Part shown: positions 47,287-58,655 of the stretch, one piece after another
Position numbering within the stretch: position 1 is the stretch's first letter
Layout of the letters: each line of letters begins with the position of its first letter
DNA from: Aphrocallistes beatrix
Taxonomy: Eukaryota; Porifera; Hexactinellida; Sceptrulophora; Aphrocallistidae
DNA length: 64,000 nucleotides
NCBI GenBank assembly: GCA_963281255.1
Contig: OY725490.1
Span: 6,014,001-6,078,000 of the forward strand
Direction: 5' to 3'
Position numbers and translations under genes: made by a program
The notes under the pieces: generated by a model
Told to the model about the DNA's origin: nothing
What the model saw: only the letters and a program-made list of their open reading frames with translations
The model's database searches: none

Positions 47287-48518
47287 TCAAAAGATAGCAA
47301 TTGCCTTAGAACCACTCTCGAAGGATAACACAATACTTCCATCTCTACCAATATCAATGCCACATGGACTTGTCAGACCAAATTCAGTGAAAGAGACTGA
47401 GTGAATGAGATCTCCTTCTAGAGATAAGATGAAGAGAGAGTTGTTACTATAATCTGTGATGAGAAAGTTCAATTGGGAATCAAAGTTGAAATGACAAATA
47501 TCATCAGAGAGGAGTGGAAGCTTTGGAATAGTCTTCAGGAGTTGATCTGTTTTAGAGAATAGTTTAGTAACACCAGTCCTCTCTACAATGTAGATTGTAT
47601 TATTTCTCACTCGCAAACAATAAGAATGATCTATTGCGTTATTTGCCATTATTCTTTTGAATTTAAGATTTAAATCAAACACAGAAATACGCTTATTCCG
47701 AAACTCAACAACAAATAACTCTTCTTTATCGATATCGAGACCAAAAGGAAAATGCAACTGACCGGATTTAGATCCTTGAGAGGTGTTAGATTTTTTCAAA
47801 AGATTAAAAGTATTCAAACACCATTTTGATATGAAACATGCAAAACCTGAAATGTAAATAGAATGATCAAAAATAACAATCTCCCATGGTCTCTGTAGAA
47901 TATCTCCACCAAACTCAGACAAATAATTTCCTTCCAAACTCCAAACTTGAATACGAGAATTAGACATGTCAGCAATAAATATTCTTTGATTATCATTATC
48001 GATTACAACACATTTAGGACGAGTGAGCTCTCCTTTTCCTTTCCCAAATGTACCAAACACTTTCACAGGTTTAGAGAGTTGAGTATAATTCCTGACTAAC
48101 ACATTGTCAGTCTCTTTTTTCAAAGATCCGAATTTGGAAATCTTTGAATTCATATAATTTCTATCGCAAACAAATCGAACTTGTGGATAATGGAGTTTCT
48201 GTTCTTTCTCACTAATCTCGTTACTTAGATCAGCAATTCCCTTTTCCATTGAGGTTCTAGCGCTTTATTTAATTTCAAAGTTGTTAGGAACTGTTCCATC
48301 TCAGTTCGTTCTCTCTTAATCTCTTCTAAAGATTGGATACAGCTAGCTCGTGTTCTGTTGAACTCTTCTTCCCATTGGTTCAGCTGTGTCAGGAGAACTT
48401 CTCTCCTCTCATTCACCTTCTCTATCAGAGAATGGAATAGCTCTTCTATTTCTCTCCTCACTCTCTGGAACACATTCTCTCTATCGAGATCAGAAAGTTC
48501 CACCAAACGCGTAGCCAT
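47287..48518 (-). pseudogene. Coiled-coil/NHL protein, copy D (2-nt insertion)
   Basis: It starts at 48518 (MATRLVELSDLDREN). The frame is lost after LKLNKA (about residue 86), where two extra bases (GC, near 48262) precede RTSMEKGIADLSN. From 48249 the family frame is open for 320 codons to SGSKAIAIF at 47287. All propeller blades are conserved. This is a frameshift within the coiled coil and otherwise full length; its recent origin is clear from near identity with A and E. Confidence 0.85.
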
Positions 48519-49269
48519 CTGGAATTTAGACTAAATTTCTCAATTAGAATTTGAATAAAATGGAAGCTAAATTGCTACAGTATAAATAGGTAAGAATTTA
48601 TTAGTTTTAACAGAAAATGTCGACAGATGGACAGATAGTGCAAGAGCAGAACACTTCACACTTGATGTGAATTTGTAAAATAATACTAAACATGTGGCCA
48701 AGCACTGTCACTAAAAATTAGTCCAGCAAAAAGTGGTCCAGAAACAATTTATATATCATTTATTTCTCTAAAATAAAGCATGCGATGATTACTCTAGGAC
48801 AGCGGTTGGAAACCTATGGCACGCGAGCTTAAATTGATGACACGCGGAGTTCAAAATATATGTGGGTCGACAGACCGACATCTATGTATATTCAGGGATC
48901 GGTTACTCTAGGCAGACGTGCCACTGGGAGTCTGGGACACAAGGTCATAAATATATTGACATTATAGGTAAACTGACACACTTCATTCAAAAGGTTGCCA
49001 CCTCTGCTCTAGGAGGTCTCTATGATACGCTGATAGTGCTTCACACCATATCTATGTAAGTCATAGTTAGATCTTTAAATCTTCGATCATAGAACTCTCC
49101 TACCGCACATTTTTGTATCAGTCTAGTGCCAGATTCGGATAATGGGAGCAGATACTATTTTATATATTACTATTGTTCTAAGTAAATATTAAAAATTAAC
49201 TTAATTAACCTATAAAATGGGTCTCCTGGACCAATTTTGGGGTGGCGTGACAGGATTATAAATTTTGTG
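48519..49269. other. 5' flank of copy D with a decayed TGTCAC-ended element
   Basis: The flank up to about 48660 is shared with copies A, C and E and includes TATTTATA about 75-80 bases before the ATG on the minus strand. A relic with ends CTGTCACTAAAAATTAGTCC (48708) and the complement of CTGTCACGCC (49254) belongs to the family of 38960-40078. The hAT MITE at 48800-49006 sits inside it. Confidence 0.45.
48800..49006. mobile_element. hAT MITE (207 bp), perfect TSD CTCTAGGA
   Basis: The left end is CAGCGGTTGGAAACCTATGG and the right end is the complement of CAGAGGTGGCAACCTTTTG. CTCTAGGA flanks it at 48792-48799 and 49007-49014; the related flank at copy E (about 63645) lacks the insert. Confidence 0.88.
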
Positions 49270-49424
49270 ACCATGGTACCTAGTGAGTCCAAAATAATAC
49301 ACACAGCATTTTACAAGAATAGGAATGGTCGTATCTTTAATTGGGCAAAATATGCACGGAAAAGATAGAATCTTCTGAAAGGATAATTAAATCAGAATCT
49401 CTTGTCATTGCTATCCGAATCAGA

Positions 49425-49520
49425 AAACCAGGTATACCGATGGTATATTTAAGTATATTAGTTATACCTTGTTAGTATAACGTCTCGGTATACCTCGGTA
49501 TACCAAATCGGAATATACTT
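49425..49520. promoter_or_regulatory. Left subterminal GGTATACC cluster of the hAT
   Basis: GGTATACC or one-mismatch forms (GGTATATT, TCGGTATACC) recur at roughly 15-25 base spacing. The same words occur near the right end (52800-52900). Clustered short subterminal motifs are transposase-binding sites in known hAT elements; that role is inferred here. Confidence 0.55.
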
Positions 49521-49899
49521 AGTTCGGATTTGATTATACTTATACCTTCGTAATAAAAACGTATACTGGTCTTGAATGTGACTATTCTAAGTCGTGACCT
49601 TCGTTTTAAATAACGAAGGAGTGTCACGTCTAGGAATATTGTTATACTCTACAACAGAACTTACGCAAGGAAGCCAAAAATTTAGCAGTATGCATACTAT
49701 GCTAAATCAGTAAACACCTTTGGCAATACTACGAGTATTATACTATTAGGCTTTATCAATTTGAAATGAAGTAAACTATAATCTCCTACTTTAAGGTTAA
49801 ATATTATATAGAGTCCTGAGCCCTGTCATCAGAATCATAGCGTTCATTTTACTCTTTATTCGTTTTATTTAGTTGAAATATAATCCATATCTTATCCCG

Positions 49900-52341
49900 A
49901 TGCAATCTGATTCCGTGAGTGAGGTTGAGTTGAATGAACCTCAAAGTTCAATTGCTCCTACACCTTCTGGCAGGGCTGCAAGCCTAAAGAATCTTCGTAT
50001 TGGACAACCGAAAGGACCAATGTGGTCATTGCTACGTTGTGATCAGAAGAAAGCCTTCAAAACTGGGACCAAAGTATCACATATGGTGACATGCATCGGC
50101 TATGTGATCTTTTCAGATGAATCTGCTTATTACAATTCTCCATCTCGACTACATATGATGGACTCTTTGGTTAGAAGCAACGTAACCTATGACGCTGAAA
50201 TTCACGATCAAATGTACGACTTAAAGGATGATTGGATTCCTAAAGTTACAGCTAAAAATATAAAGAATCCTGGGAAGAATTCGTACGGTAGTCGTGGTAT
50301 TACTTATGTAGGTGCTTGCAACCTTGTTAATGTAAATTCTGCGCAAACAAGCAAAATAACGAATCATCTCATCAATCAATGCCCTTTTAGGATAAAAATT
50401 AAAGAAAGGTACCCTGTGCAAGTTTCTCGACTAGTACAATCAATAATTGAAAGTCCTCCAGCTAGAAAAAAAAGGCACTCTGATGATATGAATAACTCGG
50501 GTAGTCAGATAGTTTCCTCAACTTATTTTGATGAATTGGATACGGGCAATATGATTGTTTCCAACACAATTGTGACTAATTTTCCCTCTGCTCCTCCTAC
50601 TCATGAGCAAATTAAGATTGTTGAAGACCTGGCTGGAAAATTTGCTGTGCAACTAGCGCTGCCTGATGATGGATTTGAGTTAAATATCGTAAAAGTTTTC
50701 TTTAACACGATTTCTCCACATTGTCCATTACCTTCTAGTCATAGACTTCGCAACGTAATAATTCCTCGTTTATATCAAACAGCTAAGTTAGAGATAGAAA
50801 CTTCTGTCAAATCTTGGAAATCTGCACAGATTGCTGTCGATACCTGGCTTGACCCTTCACGCCGAAGTGTAACTTATGCTTCTTTATTACGTGCTTTCTC
50901 CGATCCTGTGTTGCATTATCAGAACAATGATCAAGAAATTTACAATACATTATATGATCACAATTTTACACCAGGAGAAACAAGAGATCACGAATACTAT
51001 GGTATTCAAATGGTTCAATGGGCTTTTAGCATTAGGGAAAGATTGGATACTCCAGTCACAAGTTTTGTTTGTGACGGAGATTCTACGATACTGAAAGGTG
51101 CCAGGTATGCTCGTTCGCTATATCAATCTAAATATGAAAATCCTCCATTCGTTGTTCGTTGTTCAGCCCATCTTTTAAACTTACTATGTCACGATATTAT
51201 AAAAACTCTTGGAGCAAAAACCACTGTAAAAGAAGCTGGTAGTTTGTGTGGATATTTCCGAAGAGCTGGAGAGGATAACTGTGGGCTACCTAGAAAAATG
51301 GCCAGAATGACGGACGTTCGCTGGAATTCGGCATTGGATCTCCTTGATTCTGTTACCGCAAATCGGTATCATATTACAGAGTATTCAAAGAAGAAGAAAT
51401 TGCCTCAATCGGTAGAGTGCATTATACAAGATGTTGAGTTTTGGAATGGAGTTCTCAAATTAATGTCAGTTATCCGTCCCGTTTGCATTGCTTTAGATAT
51501 TGTGCAGAGCGATTCGATTAAGTTTGGAGAAACCATTGGCATCATTGTTTCGATTGTCTTAGCGATTCGCCATTCCGATTTGGCAGAAATCGACAAATTC
51601 CATGTAATAGGTAAATGTGAACATCGTTTAGATTCACTAATAAAAGAAGATCAAGAAATTGGAAAGGTCGGTTTTTGTCTGCATTGTACCGCGTATTTTT
51701 GTCATCCCGGCTATCGAGGATTCGGATTATCAACAGATATAGAGTGCAAGATGATATCTGAAGATGGTTTGAAGATGCTACTGGCGAGACGACAAAGGGA
51801 GGGAACCAAAGTGACTGAATCTAACGTAAGTGATTGCGTAAAATTAATGTTTGATTTTGTATCCTTAGAAGGGGAAGCTTGGACCATGAGATTTGGGAGT
51901 AGTAACTTAATTGATATTGACCCTGTGATGTATTGGGGATCATATATTACAAATCCCTTCATTGGGCTACCTCACAAAACGGCACATACCTGGGAACTAT
52001 TTAAAAGTGGCATGCTGGAATTATTCGGGATGTGGGTGACAACAGCAAGCCTTGAAAGGGCTTTTAGCATGGGGAAGCAACTATCCCCACCGCAAAAGAG
52101 TCGGCTTAGTGTGTCTACAACCGCAAGCCAGCTCTTAATAAAAACACACTATAAGTTATATAGAGAACCACGCGAACGTTGTCGCTCGTCTAGGAGAATA
52201 CCTATTGAATTTGACAACCCTGGATCATTGAGCAACATTTTTGAAGAATTAGATCTAGAAGAGGTGGAAGAGGTAATGAATGAAGGATTAGACGAAAGGA
52301 CGTTAAGACGCGAATTAAGAAGTTTAAGCTTTGGAACATAG
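49900..52341 (+). CDS. hAT transposase (813 aa, no interruption)
   Basis: The ATG at 49900 (MQSDSVSEVELNEPQ) is the first methionine in the open frame. Residues near 140-190 (TSKITNHLINQCPF) look like the H-x-C half of a degenerate BED-type finger. The catalytic core has AVDTWLDPSRRS, SFVCDGDSTILKGARY and RCSAHLLNLLCHDIIK (D-D region, as in DUF659-type hATs), then MTDVRWNSALDLL with the conserved W. The C-terminal dimerisation motif is TTASLERAFSMGKQLSP ... KSRLS at about residues 695-755. An acidic tail follows. No stop or shift occurs in 2.4 kb, unlike all other transposases here, so this copy may be autonomous. Confidence 0.9.
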   Translation: MQSDSVSEVELNEPQSSIAPTPSGRAASLKNLRIGQPKGPMWSLLRCDQKKAFKTGTKVSHMVTCIGYVIFSDESAYYNSPSRLHMMDSLVRSNVTYDAEIHDQMYDLKDDWIPKVTAKNIKNPGKNSYGSRGITYVGACNLVNVNSAQTSKITNHLINQCPFRIKIKERYPVQVSRLVQSIIESPPARKKRHSDDMNNSGSQIVSSTYFDELDTGNMIVSNTIVTNFPSAPPTHEQIKIVEDLAGKFAVQLALPDDGFELNIVKVFFNTISPHCPLPSSHRLRNVIIPRLYQTAKLEIETSVKSWKSAQIAVDTWLDPSRRSVTYASLLRAFSDPVLHYQNNDQEIYNTLYDHNFTPGETRDHEYYGIQMVQWAFSIRERLDTPVTSFVCDGDSTILKGARYARSLYQSKYENPPFVVRCSAHLLNLLCHDIIKTLGAKTTVKEAGSLCGYFRRAGEDNCGLPRKMARMTDVRWNSALDLLDSVTANRYHITEYSKKKKLPQSVECIIQDVEFWNGVLKLMSVIRPVCIALDIVQSDSIKFGETIGIIVSIVLAIRHSDLAEIDKFHVIGKCEHRLDSLIKEDQEIGKVGFCLHCTAYFCHPGYRGFGLSTDIECKMISEDGLKMLLARRQREGTKVTESNVSDCVKLMFDFVSLEGEAWTMRFGSSNLIDIDPVMYWGSYITNPFIGLPHKTAHTWELFKSGMLELFGMWVTTASLERAFSMGKQLSPPQKSRLSVSTTASQLLIKTHYKLYREPRERCRSSRRIPIEFDNPGSLSNIFEELDLEEVEEVMNEGLDERTLRRELRSLSFGT

Positions 52342-52799
52342 AATCATGCCCTAAGAGAAAGTTTCCTTCAAAGCTGAATGCACTTATTCCTCAATACTTA
52401 AGCCAAGAAAATACTCCGTTTACAGACTTATCTAATGATGAAGGTTCTGATCCGGCCGATCTATCTCATTATTGACCTATTAAGTTATTTACATGGCACA
52501 AACTAAAATCAGTTCACGTATTTATCTAAAATTCTTATTTACCTGTATTTCCATTGAAATCAATTGAATTCTGAAACATATATATATATATAATATAATG
52601 TACCTTGCTATCTCGAATAATAGCCCCCCTTCGAATAACCGCCTTCCACGAATAATCGCCTCCCCTAAGGGGGTCTAAAAATCAATAATGGCCCGAATAT
52701 TATTGAGGTAACACGGTATTACTATGTAGACCATAAAAGTAAAATATATTTGAGGTGTGGGACAGCTCTATAAAGGTTGTTTATTCAATTCCGATTGGT
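52342..52799. other. hAT 3' untranslated region
   Basis: Within the element. It contains a short TA tract (about 52578-52592) and a small C-rich palindromic patch (52624-52680, ATAGCCCCCC ... GGGGG) that may be an independent MITE relic. Confidence 0.4.
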
Positions 52800-52905
52800 G
52801 AGGTATAACGAATAGTATAGCGAGGTATTACGAACTCGGTATACCTCGGAATACCTATACCATTAATTATACCACATACTTAATTATACAAAAATACCGC
52901 TTACC
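52800..52905. promoter_or_regulatory. Right subterminal GGTATACC cluster of the hAT
   Basis: Words GAGGTATAACG, GAGGTATTACG, CGGTATACCTCGG and ACCTATACC occur in the last ~100 bases, inverted relative to the left cluster. Confidence 0.55.
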
Positions 52906-53150
52906 CTGATCCGATTCAATCGAGCAAAAGAAGGAATACACATTTCAAGCTTTATAAATGTTGGTTTATTTTCGAAATTAAACACTTTCAAAATATTCGG
53001 AGAACTATCAGCGATTACGATTCCTCCTTCTCTATCTGGACAAAATGAAGATGGATTCAGGAGATACTCTTCAAGATTGGACGCATTAAACGTATTTTTG
53101 AAGAGATATAGAAGTGGTGTTAGGAGGGGATTGTAATCTCAATCTACACT

Positions 53151-53408
53151 CTCGCAGAACCTTAGAGTGAGCTGAAAGTACTAAGGATGTTACCTCGCTA
53201 AAGGTAAAGTTAGGTGCTATCTTTCTTGCCTACTGATTGCCGAGTTTTTCTCTGTAAGCATGCAATCATATACATACACACATGCTGCATCACCTCAGTC
53301 AGCAACTATCAGTAGGTTTAGCACCTCACCCAGATTGTGAACCCCCTGAGAACATATTAGCATGGATTGGGGGTATATAAATCTATAAACTTTACTTTAC
53401 TTTTTAAC
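53151..53408 (+). mobile_element. SINE/LINE-type 3' end
   Basis: This interrupts the NHL2 fragment at the point where copy 1 continues normally (30432). It ends with TGGGGGTATATAAATCTATAA followed by an ACTTT-repeat tail, the form of L2-clade LINE or SINE tails. No A/B box or RT could be identified. Confidence 0.4.
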
Positions 53409-54003
53409 CCGCGAGGATTCCACATCTCACAGCCGTAAGATGAACATAACTTCAATTTCCTAATATTCAAATCAGAGAATTGCATCAAGAAACTTGAAAT
53501 CAAATTATCGTAATGTCATAGGCTAATGCGTGTAGTAAGTTAAGGATACTGAATGCTAATTTTGGCGGTTTTATTTTCTCCCCCTTAATTTTCATTATCA
53601 TTCCAATGAGATTTAGTTCATCAGTTGGTACAGTGATGGTGAGATCTCGAAAAGATTTAAACTAATCAGTGTCTGATGGCAGTTGACAATCTCTAATAGG
53701 GCCACTGTTTAATCGGGTAAACCGCTTAATCGTGCCACCACCGCAGGGGCTGCTCTCTGGAGAGATGAGGAAGTCCCTCTGTGAGCAGACTGCTGCTGTC
53801 CGTATGTCTGGCAGTCTCTACATTCACACATTCCGTAATCCCCGAAATAGAGACAGTATGCTTCTAGCTAGAATGGACCGACTTTGAGAACCGTGATTCT
53901 CGTTAGGAAGAGCCTTCTGACTTGACTCCTGCTCACACTACAACACTACATCCCTGTGTACATGCTGAACCAGCATCTAATATTGACGGTATTAATGCGT
54001 ACT
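53409..54003. other. Cluster spacer with a pogo-MITE fragment
   Basis: A CCGCTTAAT-type fragment (about 53690-53735) belongs to the MITE family of 2341-2495. The block 53745-53910 equals 34590-34760. No gene. Confidence 0.4.
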
Positions 54004-54465
54004 AATACAAGAAGGGTATCGGTCACTTCGTACCTTAATTATGACAACTTCGTACCCAATACACTTTCGTACCCATACTCTTTCAGATTAAGGTATTCAA
54101 TATGAAATAGGTCCAAAAAGTATTCATTGTAAACTAAAACAAAAAACTATCTATTCTGACATAGGTCCGTTCAGGTGGCTAACTGCTCTTAGTAACTGGG
54201 ACGTGGAGATCTCCTTGTCCTGATAGCGTCGCCAAAGTTTAAATACGAAATTGTGTTTTTATAAATACGAAATTGTGTAATTGTGTTTTTATAAATACGA
54301 AATTGTGTACGAAATTGACGAGTGCGAAGTTGGCAGCGAAAACAGCAGCAAATTCGAGCACCATGCAACATAGCATAATTTACCGCCCAAAGGTCGAAGG
54401 AAGATTTCCTTCGGTGAAAAGACACCTTGCCAGTGGTACATTCAATAATCACAATTATTAACTAA

Positions 54466-55850
54466 TTCGACCCCGGATGACCACATGATGACGTTGCAAA
54501 AAATGACAGTTATCTGCTAATTTCTCAATAGGACCAAACTGAGCACGCTTTGAAGAGCTATTACTCGGTAACCAGCCTACGGGGAAACATTTCCTTGTGG
54601 ATGGAGATACCTTACTTGCGGTATATCTCTTCATTCCATTTTTTAATCAATTGGATCCCGGATGACCACATGATGACGTTGCAAAAAATGACAATTATCT
54701 GCTAATTTCTCAATAGGACCAAACTGAGCACGCTTTGAAGAGCTATTACTCGGTAACCAGCCTACGGGGAAACATTTCCTTGTGGATGGAGATACCTTAC
54801 TTGCGGTATATCTCTTCATTCCATTTTTTAATCAATTGGATCCCGGATGACCACATGATGACGTTGCAAAAAATGACAATTATCTGCTATTTTCTCAATA
54901 GGACCAAACTGAGCACGCTTTGAAGAGCTATTACTCGGTAACCAGCCTACGGGGAAACATTTCCTTGTGGATGGAGATACCTTACTTGCGGTATATCTCT
55001 TCATTCCATTTTTTAATCAATTGGATCCCGGATGACCACATGATGACGTTGCAAAAAATGACAGTTACAGTAGACCCTCGATTATCCGAACCTCGATTAT
55101 CCGACACCTCGATTATCCGAACAGTGTGTTCGAGTACCACTCATTTTATCAAATACTTTTCAATCGAATTTGTGAAAATAATGTGTTCGGATAACTGAAA
55201 TAATGTGTTCGGATAACTGAAATAATGTGTCCGGATAACTGAAATAATGTGTTCGGATAACTGAAATGATGTGTTCAGATAACTGAAATGATGTGTTTGG
55301 ATAACTGAAATGATGTGTTCGGATAACTGAAATGATGTGTTCGGATAACTGAAATAATGTGTTCGGATAACTGAAATAATGTTTAATAAATCAATTCCTT
55401 AAAAATGTATATTCCAAAATTGTGCGTAGCATTGTCAATTTGTTTGGCTATACATACGTGTAAGTAGTAGTATTCAAATCATAATACGTTCTTTAATAAC
55501 ATCTAAGTTGGTACATGTGCATTTAAGAGCGTAAAATACGTATTTCGCTTATCCGAACGATTTCACTTATCCAAACACCAATCTTTGAGCTAACAAACGG
55601 AGGTGTTCGGATAACCGAGGGTGTACTGTATCTGCTATTTTTTCAATAGGACCAAACTGAGCACGCTTTGAAGAGCTATTACTCGGTAACCAGCCTACGG
55701 GGAAACATTTCCTTGTGGGTGGAGATACCTTACTTGCGGTATATCTCTTCATTCCATTTTTTAATCAATTGGATCCCGGATGACCACATGATGACGTTGC
55801 AAAAAATGACAGTTATCTGCTATTTTCTCAATATGACCAAACTGAGCATA
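54466..55850 (+). repeat. Left array of 185-bp units
   Basis: Units start at 54466, 54651, 54836, 55021 and 55769; the spacing is exactly 185 once the 563-bp pogo insertion is removed. The unit contains GATGACCACATGATGACGTT and GGTAACCAGCCTACGGGG. Open frames in it are periodic artefacts. Confidence 0.92.
55068..55628. mobile_element. Pogo/Tigger-type non-autonomous element (561 bp) in the 185-bp array
   Basis: Termini CAGTAGACCCTCGATTATCC and the complement of CAGTACACCCTCGGTTATCC, flanked by TA (55066-55067, 55629-55630); neighbouring units show the empty TTATCTGC site. The interior has about nine 22-bp tandem units of GTTCGGATAACTGAAATAAT (55177-55381), which echo the terminal repeat. No transposase. 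Confidence 0.92.
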
Positions 55851-55969
55851 CCTTAAAGATACCTAAACATATTATTTACTTCTAAATTTTTCTAAATACT
55901 GGTACTACTAAGATCCTACTATCACTATTTTGCATACAAACTCTTTGCCTACAATGATTTGGATATGTG

Positions 55970-58655
55970 TTATTCTATAATCTCAGAGTCTGTATCTGAC
56001 TCGACTTGATCTTTCGAATCTACTTTGATGACTGGTTGGAAATGATTCCTGAATAGTCTGATGTAGATTCTCTTTTCTGTCAGTGCATGAGTACTGTGCT
56101 TATTTATAAATCCATAGCCAGAAAATTTGTTCCAACTGCGTAAGTAATCTCGATATACAAAAATGTCTGTTTTTAACAATTGTGCAGCTAAGAATAGTTC
56201 CATATCCGTCCCCCAGGAGCCAACACGATCAATCATGCTTGCTTTAATGTATTGTTCTATGGAATAGCACTGCCCTTTTGATAATAGATCTTTGTTCGAG
56301 TAACAATAATTATTGCATATTTCTCTAAAATCCCCTTTCATATTTTCTACTAACATTTCCCTAATTTCTTTGTGAAAATGATCGCTACCAGTGATAACAT
56401 AAGAAAGTGAACTGAAAAGACAATTCCCATCAGGAGAAATTCTTTTTTCTTTAGAAGGCCTCAATTCTCTAATTTCTAAATTTGGTTCTTTGGATTCATT
56501 ACAATAAATTCCGCCTTTAACATAAGATAATTTAAATATCTTACATTTTTCTTTTTGCCAAATTTGATCGACTGGGACAAATTTCCCGTGATTGTAAAAT
56601 GTAATGCTTTTGGGATCGTTATCAAAAAAGATACTGTCATCGCTTGATAATTCTGTATTAATGCCCTTAACAGTTTTTATGGCACCAATGATTTGTTTCT
56701 GACTTCTCTTTATTGTTTTACTTTTATTGTTTTTTCTTTGCTTAATACACCTTTTTTTGCTCAGGCTAGGAATAGGCTCGAATTTTTCAGATATTAGTTT
56801 GAGACTCTCGCTATTCCTTTTTGCATTAAAACGAAGTAAATTTGGAGAGATACTTTTTTTAAAATATGTCCTTTTGTTTCCCTTGCGTTTTTGCCACGTC
56901 TCTTCAACTAATGAAGTATCTTGATCCTTTCTTTTCTTGAAGATTTTGCAACTCAGAGGCTCAAATGCAAAAGTAAAAGCACTAATCCTCCCTTCAAGGC
57001 CTTCACGCATTTTTCTTAAGAAATCCCCTGCTCTTAGTTTAGTCTCGCCATTGAGGATATTTGCTTTAACAATTTTCATCCAACTCTCGACGATTGCATT
57101 ACTATGTCGTATATTAGCCTCTCCTGGTGAGATGACTGGCCCTAGTATCAAACTGCTCCATAAAGGGCAAATTGGCATATAGTATGTGACGAGAAAAGTA
57201 GGCAAAGCAGGTAGGAAGTATGTTTCGTTTTCTTCAAAATATGTTGTATTATGTTTTCTATCTAATTTATCAATCATATTTTGACAGTTCTTCAACAGAT
57301 TATCGAAATATCTTCCGAAAGGTGACTTATTTTTATAAGTATTTCCATCTCCAAATTCATTTTGGAGTTCTTCGTCGATTTCATCAATGAAATCAAATTC
57401 ATAGTTTACTTCTTCTTCTCTAAAATTTATTGTATTTTCAATTTTGCTAACATAAGGATTGATTTCTGGATATGTTTTTTTAGCTAAACACAACATACAG
57501 AGAGCAATGAAAAGTTGTTCGAAGTCGTTGAAACTTGTGCATGATATTAGTCGAGCCATTACATACATTATCATTCTTTTCATATGTTTAGTCGGTTTGA
57601 TGTTTCGTTCAAGTTTATAACTAATTCGGTGTAATAGATGTGCCGAACATATGTGAAGTACACTTCTATCTTTATCAAAATCAGATTTGGAGGCATGGAT
57701 TAGATTCCAACTAGCATTTAGGTATTCTTCAAGTTGTTCTTTATTAAAAACTTTGGAGATACTATGTAACATTGCCCAACTAAAATCGACTTCGATTTGA
57801 GTAGGGCAGATATCGTGCTTCAATATCAATTTTACATCATAAATCCATTTGTGTAAAAAATATGTAATTTCAACATTAGTATGGTTGCTACTTAGCATCT
57901 CAGCAAGGGGGATTGGACTTATTTTCATTTGTGGATGTTGTAAAGTTAAAGCATAATATAAAAATTTCTTTTGAAACTGGTCTATCTTTCTAACTACAGA
58001 TCCAGTTGCATCTAAATGCAAGATTAAATTAGACTTTGCTATCGATTTTAAGACAAGAATCTGTTCTTCGGTATACATGTGTATGACAATGGGATACCTT
58101 GATATCAATTGTATACATCCATCTATAACTTTCCCCTTTATAGCACTATCATATGTTTTTTTGGTGATTACAATATCCTGCCACATGTCATTATCGAACC
58201 GCTTCTTTGCTAAATGTTGTGACTTTATTTTCCTTAGGATGGATTGTGAATGTAATTGACTCATATTTATTTGTAGAAAAGAAACGGGAACCCAAATTAG
58301 ATCTGTCGAAGCTAACAATTAATTTGATCTCCTCACAATAGGGGAAGTCTATCGCATCTTTTAGCGAGGTTACTTTGTCCTGAATTTTTGAATTATTATT
58401 TTTCCAAAAATGCATTATTTTTTTCCTCAATGCTGGTCTATTCCTGTTGAGTATCATTTTAGCTAATGAACCCCATATCGACATAGAATCGCGCCAATTG
58501 CATGTTTTGAGCTTGGATCGGATTTCAGGCCATGGAATGTTTAGTCTTGCTAATGCTTGTTCAAATTTTTCAGGAATGCTTTTGCCTATTAAATTTCCCT
58601 TAGCAACTAAAGTGAATATTAAATGATTAAGATATGGAATATACTTAAATGACAA
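55970..58655 (-). CDS. MULE-like DDE transposase fused to an OTU cysteine-protease domain (one frame break)
   Basis: The main frame is 58318-55970 (782 codons). In its numbering, D103 (LHLDATGS), D178 (IEVDFSW), C224-x2-H227 (ICSAHLL) and E411 (AIVESWMK) reproduce the D-D-CxxH-E layout of Mutator-like transposases. A basic linker follows (460-545), then an OTU domain with the catalytic Cys in PDGNCLFSSL (C633), a WGTDMELFLAA helix (702-711) and the His in RNHFQPV (H759). OTU domains cleave ubiquitin-type linkages. An upstream frame, 58655-58191 (154 codons), overlaps it and supplies the N-terminus; the frames must join near 58196-58260 through one indel. The first ATG of the main frame is at its residue 19. 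The core is single-copy and the arms are its presumed substrate. No zinc finger (FLYWCH/SWIM) was recognised. Confidence 0.78.

Larger units (their letters stand above)
36590..47820. repeat. Segmental duplication, block 2 (between NHL copies C and D)
   Basis: Counterpart of 18430-24568 in the same order. It is longer because of block-specific insertions: the TAGGG element at 37175-38313, the GGACC foldback at 38960-40078, the ZBED-type hAT at 43226-45163 and extra DUF4371-relic sequence. It lacks the MULE-like MITE of block 1. Confidence 0.85.
49421..52908 (+). mobile_element. hAT element (3.49 kb) with an apparently intact transposase
   Basis: It starts CAGAAAACCAGGTATACC and ends with the complement of CAGGGTAAGCGGTATTTTTG. 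Flanks are ATCCGAAT (49413-49420) and ATCCGATT (52909-52916), 7 of 8 matching, and the empty site is at 30197-30215. Both subterminal 100-bp zones are packed with GGTATACC-type words. A long single-exon transposase fills the middle. Confidence 0.88.
49270..53150 (-). pseudogene. NHL2 fragment, copy 2, split by a hAT element
   Basis: 49270-49420 and 52917-53150 together match 30090-30430. The second piece reads NFENKPTFIKLEMCIPSF without the extra base found in copy 1, and includes FCPDREGGIVIADSS. It is split by the hAT at 49421-52908, and its upstream part is replaced at about 53150 by a SINE-like tail. A third trace lies at 63880-63923. Confidence 0.7.

Noticed and set aside
54735-55856. 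Repeated ~62-codon frames beginning MKSYYSVTSLRGN
   Set aside because: They recur with the 185-bp unit and have no start context or domains; artefact of the array.
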